Shown here: in pieces, positions 9,117 to 20,035 of the stretch
Layout of the letters: every line of letters begins with the position of its first letter
How positions within the stretch are numbered: position 1 is the first letter of the stretch
From: Neofusicoccum parvum
Taxonomy: Eukaryota > Ascomycota > Dothideomycetes > Botryosphaeriales > Botryosphaeriaceae
Assembly: GCA_020912385.1 (NCBI GenBank)
Contig: CP087213.1
Coordinates: forward strand, 1,612,001-1,676,000
Direction of reading: 5' to 3'
DNA: 64,000 nucleotides
Notes under the pieces: model-generated
The model's input: only the letters and a program-made list of their open reading frames with translations
Told to the model about the DNA's origin: nothing
Database searches by the model: none
Translations under genes and position numbers: made by a program

Positions 9117-12100
9117 TTACTGAAGCTTGAGGTTGTCCTCGTTTAGCACGCCGTACAGATGCTCGATATCCTGTCCTAGAGACGCAATGTCCTGGGCGAT
9201 CTGGCCAGTCACCAGCACTGTGGAAGATCGTTCTGTTAGCAACCGCCTTGAAATCAAATAGCCAGAGTCTTGCGCTTACCATAAGCATACAGCAGCTCGT
9301 AATCCTCGTCCGTTGCGACTTCATTTCTATCTCCGTTCTTCCTGAAATCAAAGATCCTGGCGAGCAAGCGGTCGCGCGTGTGCTCGATGTTGGGCAACGC
9401 ATCATTCAATGGATACTCCAGCTTCATTGAGGATGCCATGACTGCAGCAGTGAGGTTAGTAGCTTGAACAGGCGACGAAGAGGCTCCACTTACCTGAGAA
9501 TAAATGGCTAATACGGGAGGACAGCTGGATCCGCTCGTTCCTCGTGTATTTGAGCAGCTCCATTTCGCCCGGTGACGCCTTCAGATCCTTCGAAATAACC
9601 ACATTCATTGCGTGGAAAGCGTCGAGGATACGCCCGCTTGTCGAGAACAGACTGCCGTAGATTTTGCTTGGGAAGGGCCCACTAAGCTCGAATTCAGAAG
9701 CAGCTGCCTTGCGAAGCGCCTCAAGATGGTTCAAGAAACGTTGCAGCCTGATCGACTCCCGGATGTCGGCAAAAGAGGATGCAGATGCACCGTCGAGCAG
9801 CATCGACAGCGGGTCGCGCTTCCAGATCAATGCCATGCGTAGCCATAGGACGCAGACGCCGTCCTTGATCTTTTGCCTCGCACTGATGGGCCAAATGAGA
9901 CGGGTGACGATGATACCCCAGATACATCCTACCATGACCGCAACAACACGGTGTAGTGTTATCTCCCAGATCTCCGGGCTAACTCCACCTTCATCGTCAT
10001 CGTCGTCCGCATCTTGGACCGAGAGCGAATAGGCGTAGAGGGCAGACAAATTGTACGTGAGTAGGATGAAGCGACCCATTGGACCCTTTCCTTTGCCGAC
10101 GATGATGTAGAAGCAAAAGAGCGACACTAGCCAACCAAAGAAAGCCAGAAGGTAAGGGTTCTCATGAGCTGCGATCCAGGCGGTGATAGCGAAGACGGCA
10201 CCGAGACATGTACCGGAAAAGCGCTGGTATCCTGTTGTGTTGGACGCTCCAATTGTCATGGAACACACCAACATGTAAGACAAAAGACCCCATTCGCCAC
10301 GCCAATGACTGTAGGTTGGACGTGTCTCCGGGATGAACGACCACATGGCATACAGGATGGCGCCAATGCCGACCTTGATGGCGTACTTGATATCTTCTCT
10401 CCGGAGAAAAGCCGAAGACCGGTAGAGTCGATAAAGAAGACGAGCCTTTCGTCGAGTTTTCTCAGCATCTTGAGCTGGTTGGCTAGGGCGCCTTGAAATA
10501 TCGGGAATGCCTTGGGAGACCCCTTGGGCAGCACCTTGATTTTGAATGTCGGGTGTATCTACCAGTCAATTAGTATGGAAAATTCACCTCCAGAATCAGA
10601 GTGAACTTACCGGGCCGGCTTTCGTCGCTGTCCGCCTTCTTAGACTTGCGCCAGAACAAGAGCCAATTCCATGTTCGTTTCCTTGGGCTCTTTTCCACTT
10701 CTTGCTTCAGCTCCTCCAGGATGTCGAGGTAGACAATCATCTCTTCGGCACAATCCTGGAGAGCCGAGCTGAAGTAGCCACAGCTGGCAGCGACTTCTTC
10801 ATAGTCGGCAAGCACCTCGAGAGGTTTCGATCTGCTTAGACCTCGGTTGGAATAAACAGCTTCCAGAGCCTCCTTCCTTGCCCTGACGAAAAGCTCTTTA
10901 GCTTCGATCAGGCTGCTGCGAAAGTTGCTGTTGACAGCGATCGTGTAATTAGGCCCGGGCCCATATGGGAGCTCGTCCAGTACCTCTTTCAAGGTGAACG
11001 TCAAGGACTTCATCGAAGGGCCGAGGTAAGAGATGAACATGGTGAAGATGTCGGCAGGGGTTTCCGCAGTGGCAAATCCGCTAATGGCGCCAGGAGTCGT
11101 GGTGGGAGAGAGTATACGGCTTCCCCCTTCACTGCCCTCTTCTCCAGCCTCTTCAATGGCCGAGAGGCCACTAGCAGACATGCTACTGCTGAGATTGGTC
11201 TGACTGGGTTGCCGATTGAAATATGATTGGAAATCCGCGGAGTTCACGCGTGCCAAGGCGTCAATGGAGTTGTTCCTGGTGATGGCAGGGGACAACCCTG
11301 CGCCAGGTGGCTTAGAGATAAGCGAGAATTGTGTGAGTGCAGCTCCTCGAAGGCCTCCAATATTCTGAGCAAGGCGCTCCATGCACCTGCTCTGTCGTAA
11401 GCAAGAGGCTTTTTTATTACGTGAAGCGAGATATAACATACCTAACCAGGCGCGATTCGAGATGGTACTCCTGCTCAGTGCCCAAGACGTAGTGCTCCTT
11501 TTTAGCTTCTCCCAGATTTTTCGTCATTGAGCTGAACGAGGACTTGAATTTGCTCGAGGACTGGAGGTACTCAGGCTGCTTCAGCTCTTCCTCGGTGCCT
11601 GAAAGGAAGCTGTGTGTTATTCCGACAAGCATGTCCCCAAGGACGTCCGTAGCCTTGCGCATGTCATCCCGTAGCAAATTCCTCGCCGAGACGGGCTTGA
11701 TGAGCAGGCTGACTACGGTAGCCGCCGTGATGCCCATGAACACCATCTTCAAGACCTGGACCACCTTGATGTACGAGAAGGTGGCAGCCTGGACAGCGCC
11801 TTCCTTGGTGAGGATGGTGATGAGGGCAAGAGAAGTCAGGGAGCAAGCGACGTTGACCAAAGGATTGCCCAATTTCTGCTTGACCCAACCGACCATTCCC
11901 AGTCCTCCGCCACAGAAGACAATCAGCACGATGGCGTGACCGAGGACGAGCAGGTCGGCCTCCGCGAAAGCCATGGAGACGCCCATGCTGGAGAAAGATA
12001 TAACGGTGGCGTAGACGAAGGCTATGATGGCCAGCATGAAAGCCTCGATCATGCTGCCAGCAGAGCGTGCGGGGTGAAAATAGACGGTGATGGTGGCGAC

Positions 12101-12573
12101 CATGTGCTTGCCGTCGTTGTGGCCCAGGAAGTTGGACAGCGGCGGCAAAAAGGTGGCCATGCTACCCAGCAGGTACGCAATGGAGCATTTCAGGAGATTG
12201 ATGCCCAGCTTCGATGTCGCGAAGCCGTACGCCTTCTTGGAGCCATCGTGGACCTTCCCTATTGCTTTGGCCACAGGGCCCTGGTGTCTCGCGGGCGACG
12301 AGGCATTGCCACCCAGCAAGGGCGTGGTGTCGTCGGCATCGTCCTGGGGCTCGTTGTCGGGCGAGCGTAGGGTGAAGGTTCGGCGCACGCGTTCTCCGGT
12401 CTTGGGCAGGATCAGGGTCGCTTGTCGCAGCTGTTGTCCTGCGGGTCAGCGCTGAAGCGGCGAGTCTGCGGGGAAGCAGCTGCAGGGCGCGTGTGGTACG
12501 GAGCACCACTCACCTTGGGGCGCAGGAAGCGACGCGCGCTGGCCGAGGGCTGCGACTGCGAGGCGCCGTTCAT
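9117..12573 (-). CDS. Large FUSC/ArAE-type membrane protein (BRE4-like, ER transporter N-terminal plus aromatic-acid-exporter domains)
   Basis: Six exons: 12573-12514, 12430-11442, 11386-10611, 10558-9494, 9441-9280 and 9217-9117. Phases agree throughout and give 1050 residues ending NLKLQ. The N-terminal third has about six membrane segments (for example CSIAYLLGSMATFLPPL and AIVLIVFCGGGLGMVGWV). A second membrane cluster lies around residues 650-790 (GAILYAMWSFIPETRP, CLGAVFAITAWIAAHENP). This two-block layout, with long soluble loops, matches fungal proteins carrying the ArAE_2 and FUSC domains. They include yeast Bre4 and are thought to export organic or aromatic acids. The substrate is unknown. 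An upstream in-frame ATG at 12687 would add 38 residues. The promoter is shared with the divergent gene at 12982. Confidence 0.85.
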
Positions 12574-12981
12574 GGTCACTTCGGTCGCGGCAGGCAGCTG
12601 GAGCAGGCGTGGTGTTGCAGAGTCCGCATTGCGGTGGGGAGGGCGAAATTGTGGAACGGACGGGCGTGTTGCTAGGCGTGCTGGCATCAGGCGGTCGGGA
12701 TCATCATCGACCTCCAGCTGACGCGGGAGCTTGGGCCACTTTTTGCAGGTGTTTTGCCCGATTTGCCGCCGCGCCCCAACACCACAGCCGTTCTATCCAG
12801 CCTGCTCCGCACGAACAGCGCCCTGCTGCATCCCGCCGCCTGCGACCGCGCCGTGCCACCCTGACGCACGTCGCCGCAGGACCTGTCGCTGCAACGCGGC
12901 CCAGCGTGCACGGCCACCGCGCCAATTCCACATCACGGCCTCCAATTTCCACCTCTGCCCGACCGCGACGCGCAGCCCGCC

Positions 12982-13812
12982 ATGGAGCTAGATCCCGAGA
13001 TCGCGGCCGCCATGGGCTTCGAGTCCTTTGGCAAGACCAAGAACGACTCCAAGAAGCGCAGGGTCGACGCCGCCTTCACCGAACTCAACGCCAACACTTT
13101 CAATCCTTCGGCTTCCGGCAGCAACGCAATGCCCCTGGGCCCTCGTCGTAAGAGCGGCGACAGCGGCACGCCTGAGACCAGGCCTGAGGCACCTGGAGCT
13201 GTCGCGAGCCCTGCAGGTGCAGACGCAGCTTCCACACCGCTCGACGAAACCTCGGCGAATCAGGGCGCCGAATCCGCAGCCGGAACATCCCCCGACCCAA
13301 CCGCAGGCATGAAGGCAAGCGAGGCCAGGAAGTTCAAGAAGAGCAAGAAGAACGGCGACGTTCCCACTGGCCTTGGTGCATTTCTCAACCGTGGTCAGCA
13401 GCTTCCAGATCGTCCCACCAAAGAAGCTTCCAGCACCCCGGCTGACTCGACCCCTGCTGCCACCCCTCAAGCTTCAGAAGCGGAGCCTGCACAGTTGCTC
13501 AGCACCCTGGCTGACCCGAACGTTGGGGCTGCTACTACAGCTTCAGAAGCAGAACTTGCACAGTTGCCCAGTACCGCGGCCGAATCGAACGTTGTTGCCG
13601 CCGCGACAGCCTCAGCAGCGGAGCCTGGACAACCATCGGGCACTCCTCCCGATCTGATCATTGCTGCTGCCCCCACGACTTCAGCAACGGAGCCTGTACA
13701 GTCAGGTGCCAATCATCTGCAAGCCCCACAGGCAGCCGTCCAGGATCAAGCCTACTTCAAGCCGAGCTTTATCGAAGATCCGTGGAGAAACTTGTTGACG
13801 AATACTGCCTGA
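12982..13812 (+). CDS. Conserved fungal protein of unknown function with 23-residue repeats
   Basis: A single exon of 276 residues. The N-terminus (LDPEIAAAMGFESFG) and the C-terminus (YFKPSFIEDPWRNL) look like conserved short motifs. From memory, similar end motifs occur in uncharacterised fungal proteins, but I cannot name a family. Between them is a disordered, Ala/Pro/Thr-rich stretch with a basic patch (KFKKSKKNG) near residue 115. Residues ~164-255 are made of a 23-residue unit of the type ASEAEPAQLLSTxADxNV, repeated three times plus a part. The protein has no signal peptide or membrane segment, so a nuclear or cytosolic adaptor is plausible. It is divergent from the FUSC-type gene, with 408 bp between the two start codons. 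Confidence 0.7.
   Translation: MELDPEIAAAMGFESFGKTKNDSKKRRVDAAFTELNANTFNPSASGSNAMPLGPRRKSGDSGTPETRPEAPGAVASPAGADAASTPLDETSANQGAESAAGTSPDPTAGMKASEARKFKKSKKNGDVPTGLGAFLNRGQQLPDRPTKEASSTPADSTPAATPQASEAEPAQLLSTLADPNVGAATTASEAELAQLPSTAAESNVVAAATASAAEPGQPSGTPPDLIIAAAPTTSATEPVQSGANHLQAPQAAVQDQAYFKPSFIEDPWRNLLTNTA
13471..13745 (+). repeat. 69-bp in-frame tandem repeat (three units plus partial)
   Basis: Units begin at 13471, 13540, 13609 and 13678. Each opens with a variant of gcttcagaagcggagcctg. The 69-bp period equals 23 codons, so copy number can change without breaking the frame. Substitutions between units are common, which shows the array is not newly made. Confidence 0.8.
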
Positions 13813-16800
13813 TCGAGATGAGCCAACCAAGCTGAGAAGGGTTTTCTACTCTACTGTATTGCATCTTGAAAAGGGTTCTATAGGCTATCGCTGCTACTCT
13901 TTTCAATATGCTAGCGCCGACCTAGTAAGTCCACTGTTTAAACGAGAAAAAGTACATCACTACGGGTGATGGTCTACAAAGAAAGCGCCAAGGAAGAAAC
14001 AGCCGGGCCACAATTGCAGCGCCACCTCAGCCCGCACAGTACCTAAGTGACCAGCACACACCCATTTGCGCCGATCTGCGTTTAGGCCAAAAAAGCCCAA
14101 TGGCTCGACGGAGACGTAAACAGCCAGGAACCCCGCCATTTTGTAGTTCGTCGTGGGTACAAGGGCCTATTATGGGTGGAACAGTAGAAGTAAAGTAGAA
14201 ACATGGAGATCACACAGCTGGGCTAAGCAGAGCCAAGAAGTCATTTTAGGTGGCTGATCCAATAATGGAAGAAAACTTTACTACTCCAGGTTTCCTCCAT
14301 AATGTCGATGAGTGATCTCTTCCATTGCTCGACGTGCTTTGATATCACATATCCATATGGAGAGAGCGTCTGAGAAGCCTTGCCAAGGTAGGCCATCTGT
14401 ACGGTCCGTGCTAACCCTGCAGGCTTCCCCAGATCGTCCCGTGAATCTTCAGAGCGCTTGAAGGGATGAGGTTGCATTGGGCAGTCTCACAAAAGGTACA
14501 TAGATGATCGTGCTGGCATTTGCACGGGCCAAGTGACTACCAGGTACACAGAAGAACAACACCAAATGCCGGACGGCTACAAGAGTGGGTCGTCCAAGAG
14601 AAAAAGAAACCACTCCCAGCACCCGCAGCAGCCTCCGCGAACCACCCCTGCCATGAGGCCGACTTAAGCGAAGCAACGACGAACACCGCTACTTTCCCGC
14701 GCCCCGAGAAAAACAAAAGGCACTTCGGCCGTCTCTCCCCCGCCAGCTTGTTTTAAACTCACACAGATCCCCAACACGCCCCCTTCTCCTCACTTTCAAC
14801 AAACTATAAGTGTCGGACGCCTTATTTGCCTCGCTCCATTTAACTCACATCCGCCACAACCAACGTCACTGGATTCCATTTCCTCCGCTCTTCTCCACCG
14901 CCTTGCGTTTCCAATCCAGGTACCCACACGGGGAGTCTCGCAATGCCGCCCACCGCGCACACGTGACGACGCACCCACTCGCGTCCGTCCCCCGCCTCCC
15001 AAAACGCGGACCACACCACCACCACCCACAACCCATCCGCACGCCAACCGCCCACGCCAACCCCACATCCACCCACTTTGCCCGCCCGCCCATGTCAGCA
15101 CCACCACAGGCCCTCCCCAGCCCCCCCTGCTCGCCCGTGCTGCGCCTCCCAAAATAGCCATTTACAGTAAGACCTCCTTCTAGCCACCCCAGTCCCGTGC
15201 CCTGTATCCCTCTCCCGACCCATGCCTTACCACGCCACCTGCCCCCGTTCCCACGAATCACCCCTCCCGAGCCCGGCAGCGGGTGGGGCAGCGCAGGGAG
15301 AGTGGGAGAGCAACCCCCCCGAAACGCGCTGCAAGCACAATCACACGCATGACGGCACAGTCACATTACCTGCCGCGCATGCCGCTCATGCCGCGGCCGC
15401 TGCCGCCCCATTTCCCGTTTGGGCAGTGCCCGCGTTCGGGACCTCCGGCCGCTCCCTCGTCTGCCCGGGCCACGGGGGACCGTGATTGGAGCGTGGTTGC
15501 ACGGGGCGGGCCCGCGCGGCGTGTGTCATGGTCCCCGTCGTGCTACCATCGCAGCGGAGATCGTAGCCCGGGCGAGGGGGTGTACGGGGCGAGACGGGCA
15601 TGGCAGGAGTACCCTTGCCAGACTAAACCGGCCGGTAGCAGGGCCGCTCATCAGAGCTAACCAGTAGACAACCCGGCTTGCGGTCGCGGTACGTGGCGTG
15701 GCTGGCTGGGGGTGGCGGGAAGTCATTGCACAATCGAGCATAAAAACCCGCCCTTCTCCCGTGCATAAAGCAAGGAGAGGAGAGGAGAGCCGGCCACCCA
15801 CTCATTCACTCCCACGTTCACTCGGCGGAGGGCAAGCGGAGACGAGAGCATAAAAAAAGGCATAGCATAAAGTTTAGCACCAAATCCTCCCCAAGAACAC
15901 CGCCTGGAGGAATAGGAAAAACACGGAAATAGCCAGTCCCAAAAGAGAAGATAAGAGAGGGCCTCCCGATCCATATGTAGAAGAATCCGTTAGTCCAGCC
16001 TGCCGCCCAAAAATAGAGTTCACCAGACGAGAGAAAAACGGGGAAAGATGCCCGCCGCAGTGGGGAATTTTTCAAGGCAACCGCAACCGCGGCATCACCA
16101 AGAAAGCAGCCCATCCCCATGCTTGCCGGAGACCAGAGAATCCGGCCAGGGTGTGGGGGCAGGAAACACACTGCCCTGCCCTCTTGCCGCGCGGGACCGC
16201 GGGAAAGGCCCGCTGCGGCGGTTGACTTCCCGCGCGGCATGAGTGAGGGGAACGGATGGCTTGTGCGCTGCCTCCTGCATGTGCCGAGTGTTTCTGATGG
16301 TGCGCATAATCGTGCGGCAATGTGCGTGATTGTGGAGTGTGCCGTGCAGAATCGGTGTGGAGGTGCGGACCGAGCCGTGTGCTTCGCGTGACGTGCGTGC
16401 AGAACGACAGGGTATGCGGTAGGGCTGACGACTGGTCGCGACGTCGCCGCCGACCACGCTCCCACACCACTTCGCCTGCAGCCACAGTGATCGTCTGGCT
16501 GCGCGCAGGCAACCTTCGTCCCGGCCGATCGGTCGGTCACGATGCCTGATGCAGGGGCCGTCGCGGTGCCTGACCGTAAGGCGGACGTCCCGTCGCCGGG
16601 CGTGGCGGCGACGAGAAGGCGAAATTGAAAATTAGGAAATACAAGGAGACGGTAACGGGGTGCGAGTCGAAGGCCATCGTGGTATCGTCGTTATGTCGTG
16701 AGTGTTTGGCGTTTGTGGTGTTTGTACAGGGGTTGTCGAGCAAAGGTCGAAAACGACAGCAGCGCTAGTTTTTGGTTGTATCGCATTCCCAGGTCTAAAA

Positions 16801-16837
16801 GTCGGAAATCGCAGGACTGAAAAAGGTCGCCGAGTGC
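13813..16837. other. Long gene-poor interval
   Basis: No gene is supported. A 78-codon minus-strand ORF with ATG (14477-14241) is the only non-trivial one and lacks recognisable features. From about 14820 to 15270 the plus strand is strikingly rich in C and poor in G. A 240-codon minus-strand frame at 15818-16540 lacks an ATG at its start and looks like open noise. Confidence 0.45.
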
Positions 16838-17638
16838 TTAGTAGTCGACGGGTGCGGGGTACCGCTCCGACGCTCTCTTGTACTCGGCGGGGTATTTGCG
16901 GGCAGCGCGCTGGTTGATGGAGCTGTTGTCCGGGGTCAGTCTCCGCTCGAATCCCAATTCTGCGGAAGAGCAAACTTACGAAACGCGCTTTTGCGTCCAA
17001 TCAAGGTCGCGCTGAACTTCTTTCGCCGCCTTCATGCCGTCGGCAAAGTTTCTTTGCGTCGCGGCAAGGCGCTCGCGTGCAAGGGCTTGCAGCTGCATCA
17101 GCTCGCGGGTTTTGGCATTGAGCTCGCCAGATCTGCGCAACGATCGGGTCAGCGCTCCGTCTGAAATGGAAACTTTTCCCGCGTTTGCCCGCTCGGAATC
17201 TCCCAGATCCGCCGACTTGGCGGACCCTGGAGTTTCCGGGTTTCTTCAGGAAGGATTTCGAAAGCATGTGAAAACTCACGTTTGTGCCTGCTTCGCCAAA
17301 CTGCGGTCCAAAGGCATCGGGTCGAATGCACCGTTCAGGCGGTCACCCATGTAGTCGAGGAGGTCAACGCTGGCGGCGCCGTCCCGGCCATTCATCTCGT
17401 ACTCAGACGCAGAGCCAGCGTAGCTGCTGGAGCCAGTGGCGGTCGGATCGTAGGATGTCGGGCCGCCGGTGGTCACGGAATCAGCAGGCTCGGGAGGAGA
17501 GACTCCAAGGCGGCCATGGTGGTGGCCGCCCTGGTAAGGAGGGTAGTAGGGCTCAGCACCACGCTTCTTGGCTGGCATGTTGACGGGCATGGAGTCGCCA
17601 GCGTGGTAGGCCGGGTAGGAGTAGTAGCCGGAAGACAT
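16838..17638 (-). CDS. KxDL-domain protein (BORC/BLOC-1-type subunit)
   Basis: Exons 17638-17280, 17132-16980 and 16922-16838 give 198 residues. The N-terminal ~118 residues are disordered and rich in Tyr, Gly, Pro and Ser. The C-terminal ~80 residues form a coiled-coil helix pair: LQALARERLAATQRNF, then VQRDLDWTQKRVSS and AARKYPAEYKRA. The order of a long helix, a basic-x-DL core and a terminal ...KYPxEY matches the KxDL domain of human KXD1, where the core is MKRDLDSI and the tail RQHPEAF. KXD1 is shared by BORC and BLOC-1, complexes that control positioning and sorting of lysosome-related compartments. A vacuole or endosome role here is inferred. The first intron is 147 nt, longer than most in the window. 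Confidence 0.75.
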
Positions 17639-20035
17639 GTTGGCAGTGTTGTGGATTGAGGTGGAAGAAGGGACGGTGATGTGCTATACGAAGATAACGA
17701 TGATGTGCGGAGACAGCGGTGTCCGAGTGGTGGTTGGGTGGGTCAATTGGAGACTCTGTTTGCTTCCTGGTGGTGCAGCACGGCAAGAGAGTAACTATGC
17801 TTGGATAAGATATGCTCTGGGCACGGACGAGACTGGCAGCAACCGGAGAGGAGGTGAGCTTGAGAAAAAAAGAGAATCAAGAGAAGGACGAGCAAACCCG
17901 CTCAGAAGACCCCTTTTTATACCCTCCAGACGGAGGGGGAGGGTCACCCCGGCGAGGAGGGAGGCCATCACGCCGTCGGCCGTCCCGCAATGCCGTCGAC
18001 GACCATGACAAGGCAGGTGGAAGGGGATTGGCGTGATCCGTGAGCCGTGATCTCGAGCAGATGCGGACCCCGCTCAAGGTGAAGGGTTAGCTGTGATAAA
18101 GCTGCATGGCCAGTCCCACGGACGGTCCTATGAAACTCTCTTCCGCGTCCGTCCGGCCCAATATCCCTCCCTCTGACATGAGGTGCTGGGGATCAGGCCC
18201 GCTCTAGAAAAGCGCCGGCAGCAGCACGACCAGGTCGGGATCCTACGACGCCCGGGGGCAATGCTCTGGGCCGGCCAGGCGCGGCAGCGGGAGCGGAGGC
18301 CGTGTAGTGGGCATTGGAGCCGTGGAGCTTGGGGCATTGGTTAGGGGCTGTGGCGAAAAGAGACTGAAGGCAGCGTGGGCGGAGGCAAGAGTCAAGGCGG
18401 CGTTGCTGCTGCTAGGGCGTATCAGCAGCGGCGTCGGGTCAATTGGGCGCACTAGGCACGCGGCACTAGGCTCGGGCAGAGCTGGCCGGGCGGGCGTGGA
18501 GGGATCTGGGGTGCTGGGACGGGCATGGCAGGCCAGGCTGGCGTGTCTGGTCGCGGCGTGGTGAGGTCGGCGTGCGCCAAGGCCCGGGCGAAAGCATCGA
18601 CGACGAGCAGCACGGCTGCGCGAAGAAAAGCGGGCGTCTAGCGCTCGCGCGCGGGCGGAGGGCGGGCCCAATTTGCGCTGGCGCAGCTGCAGAACGGCGA
18701 CTGCATGCATGGTGGAGGGTGGTGCAGGTCGCTGCTGCTCTGCTGCGCTGTAAGAAGGTGATGCGTTGTCACTGTCGCGACGCTGCAGTGGACGGGCAGC
18801 CGAACGGCGCGGCGACCTGGACGGCGGCCATTGGCCGTGCGGCAGCCCTAGATGCTCAGGCAGAGGCGCAGAGTGGGGAGAACGGCTCAATTGACTGCGA
18901 CTTGACATTGTTTTGCAGCCCGCAGCCGGGGGGCACCTTTCCGCGCGCCAGCAGGCCCGCCCAGCAGCCTAAGCCTCTGCGTCATCCGTTGGGCTAGTCC
19001 CAAAGCGCTGCTGCCTGACCACGCCGCGCATCCAGCGCAACTCATGTGCTCGCTGCTCCCTGCACGCAATTGCAACGCCCGCAGCGCCGTGCTCTGGCGT
19101 GACCGCCGACACCTGCGCGCGCCCGCCGCCCCCGTGCGCGCCGCCAGCGGGGCCCGAGCGCGCCCTCCGCGCCTCACCACCAGGCCTCCGATCACCACCG
19201 CCCAAGCCGCCGCCGCCGTGGTCGCGACGGCCGCGCCCCCGCGTGTCGTCGCCCGCTGCTAGCCAGGCACTGCCGCGCGCTGAATGGCGGTGAGGCGGCA
19301 GCCGTCGCCGCGCTTCATGCGACTAGCGCTGGCGCCGCGACTATCGACGGCCTCGCGTCCCAGCTCGCCGCCGTTGAGCTTTCCTTGCTCCCCTTGCCTG
19401 GCCTTGCGCTAGGGCTGTGTTTCGCCAGAGTCGCGGCCAACGGCGCCTAGGGGTCCTGCTCCGCCCGCCGCCATAGGGGCTGCGCGGACGACCTGTGTCT
19501 GCGAAGCGCGGCGTGCGAACTGCGAAATGCGCCGCCCGCCGGCCTGCTGCGTGCCCGTCTGCGGCGTCCCGGCCTTGCTGCCCCCCGCCGGAAGGCATTG
19601 ACCGGAGCTGGCGCTGACTCCATCCGCCATCGCCCGTCGCCGCGTCAGAGCCGAGGCGTGGAGCACTAAGCCGCAGCCTGGAGATGAAACGGAGACGTCC
19701 GTCAGCCAGCCAGCCCGCCCGTGTCATCATCTCATCTCGCACGCGGCGCGCACGCGCGAGTATCGTGTTAGTGATGCGCGCCAGGAGCGAGCTGCCGCTG
19801 CCCAGCTCCACGCTCTCAGGATCAGCCTGGCAGCCTGCCGTGCGACCAGCCGCCGGCCTGTCAAATCATGCCCATGTGAGCATCGCGTGGTCAATTTGAT
19901 ACCAGGTGTACCGTTGCACTGCATTTGCCAGCGCTGCCATCCATTGATCTTGCGTGTCTTCTATCCCAACGGCCATGCAGACCGCATGCCGTGCATTTCT
20001 TGCCCGTCCGTTTCTACCCCATCTCCGATCTCCGT
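17639..20035. other. Gene-poor GC-rich interval
   Basis: The left end is the promoter and leader of the KxDL gene. The remainder (18.1-20.0 kb) shows overlapping open frames on both strands with Arg/Ala/Pro/Ser-rich translations, which in GC-rich fungal DNA is expected noise. I see no domain, intron-linked model or RNA gene. Confidence 0.45.
17915..17921 (-). promoter_or_regulatory. TATA-like element upstream of KxDL gene
   Basis: Reading the minus strand gives TATAAAA within GGGTATAAAAAGGGG, 277 bases upstream of the ATG at 17638. A long 5' leader would be needed if this is the true core promoter. Confidence 0.35.

Noticed and set aside
14241..14477. 78-codon minus-strand ORF with an ATG
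   Set aside because: No domain, no splice partner and a length expected by chance in a 3-kb spacer.
15818..16540. 240-codon minus-strand ORF with a hydrophobic end
   Set aside because: It begins from GTG, has no family match, and the translation is Arg/Pro/Ser-rich as in other GC noise.
18243..18908. 221-codon minus-strand ORF
   Set aside because: Low-complexity Ser/Pro/Arg/Ala composition with overlapping open frames on both strands.
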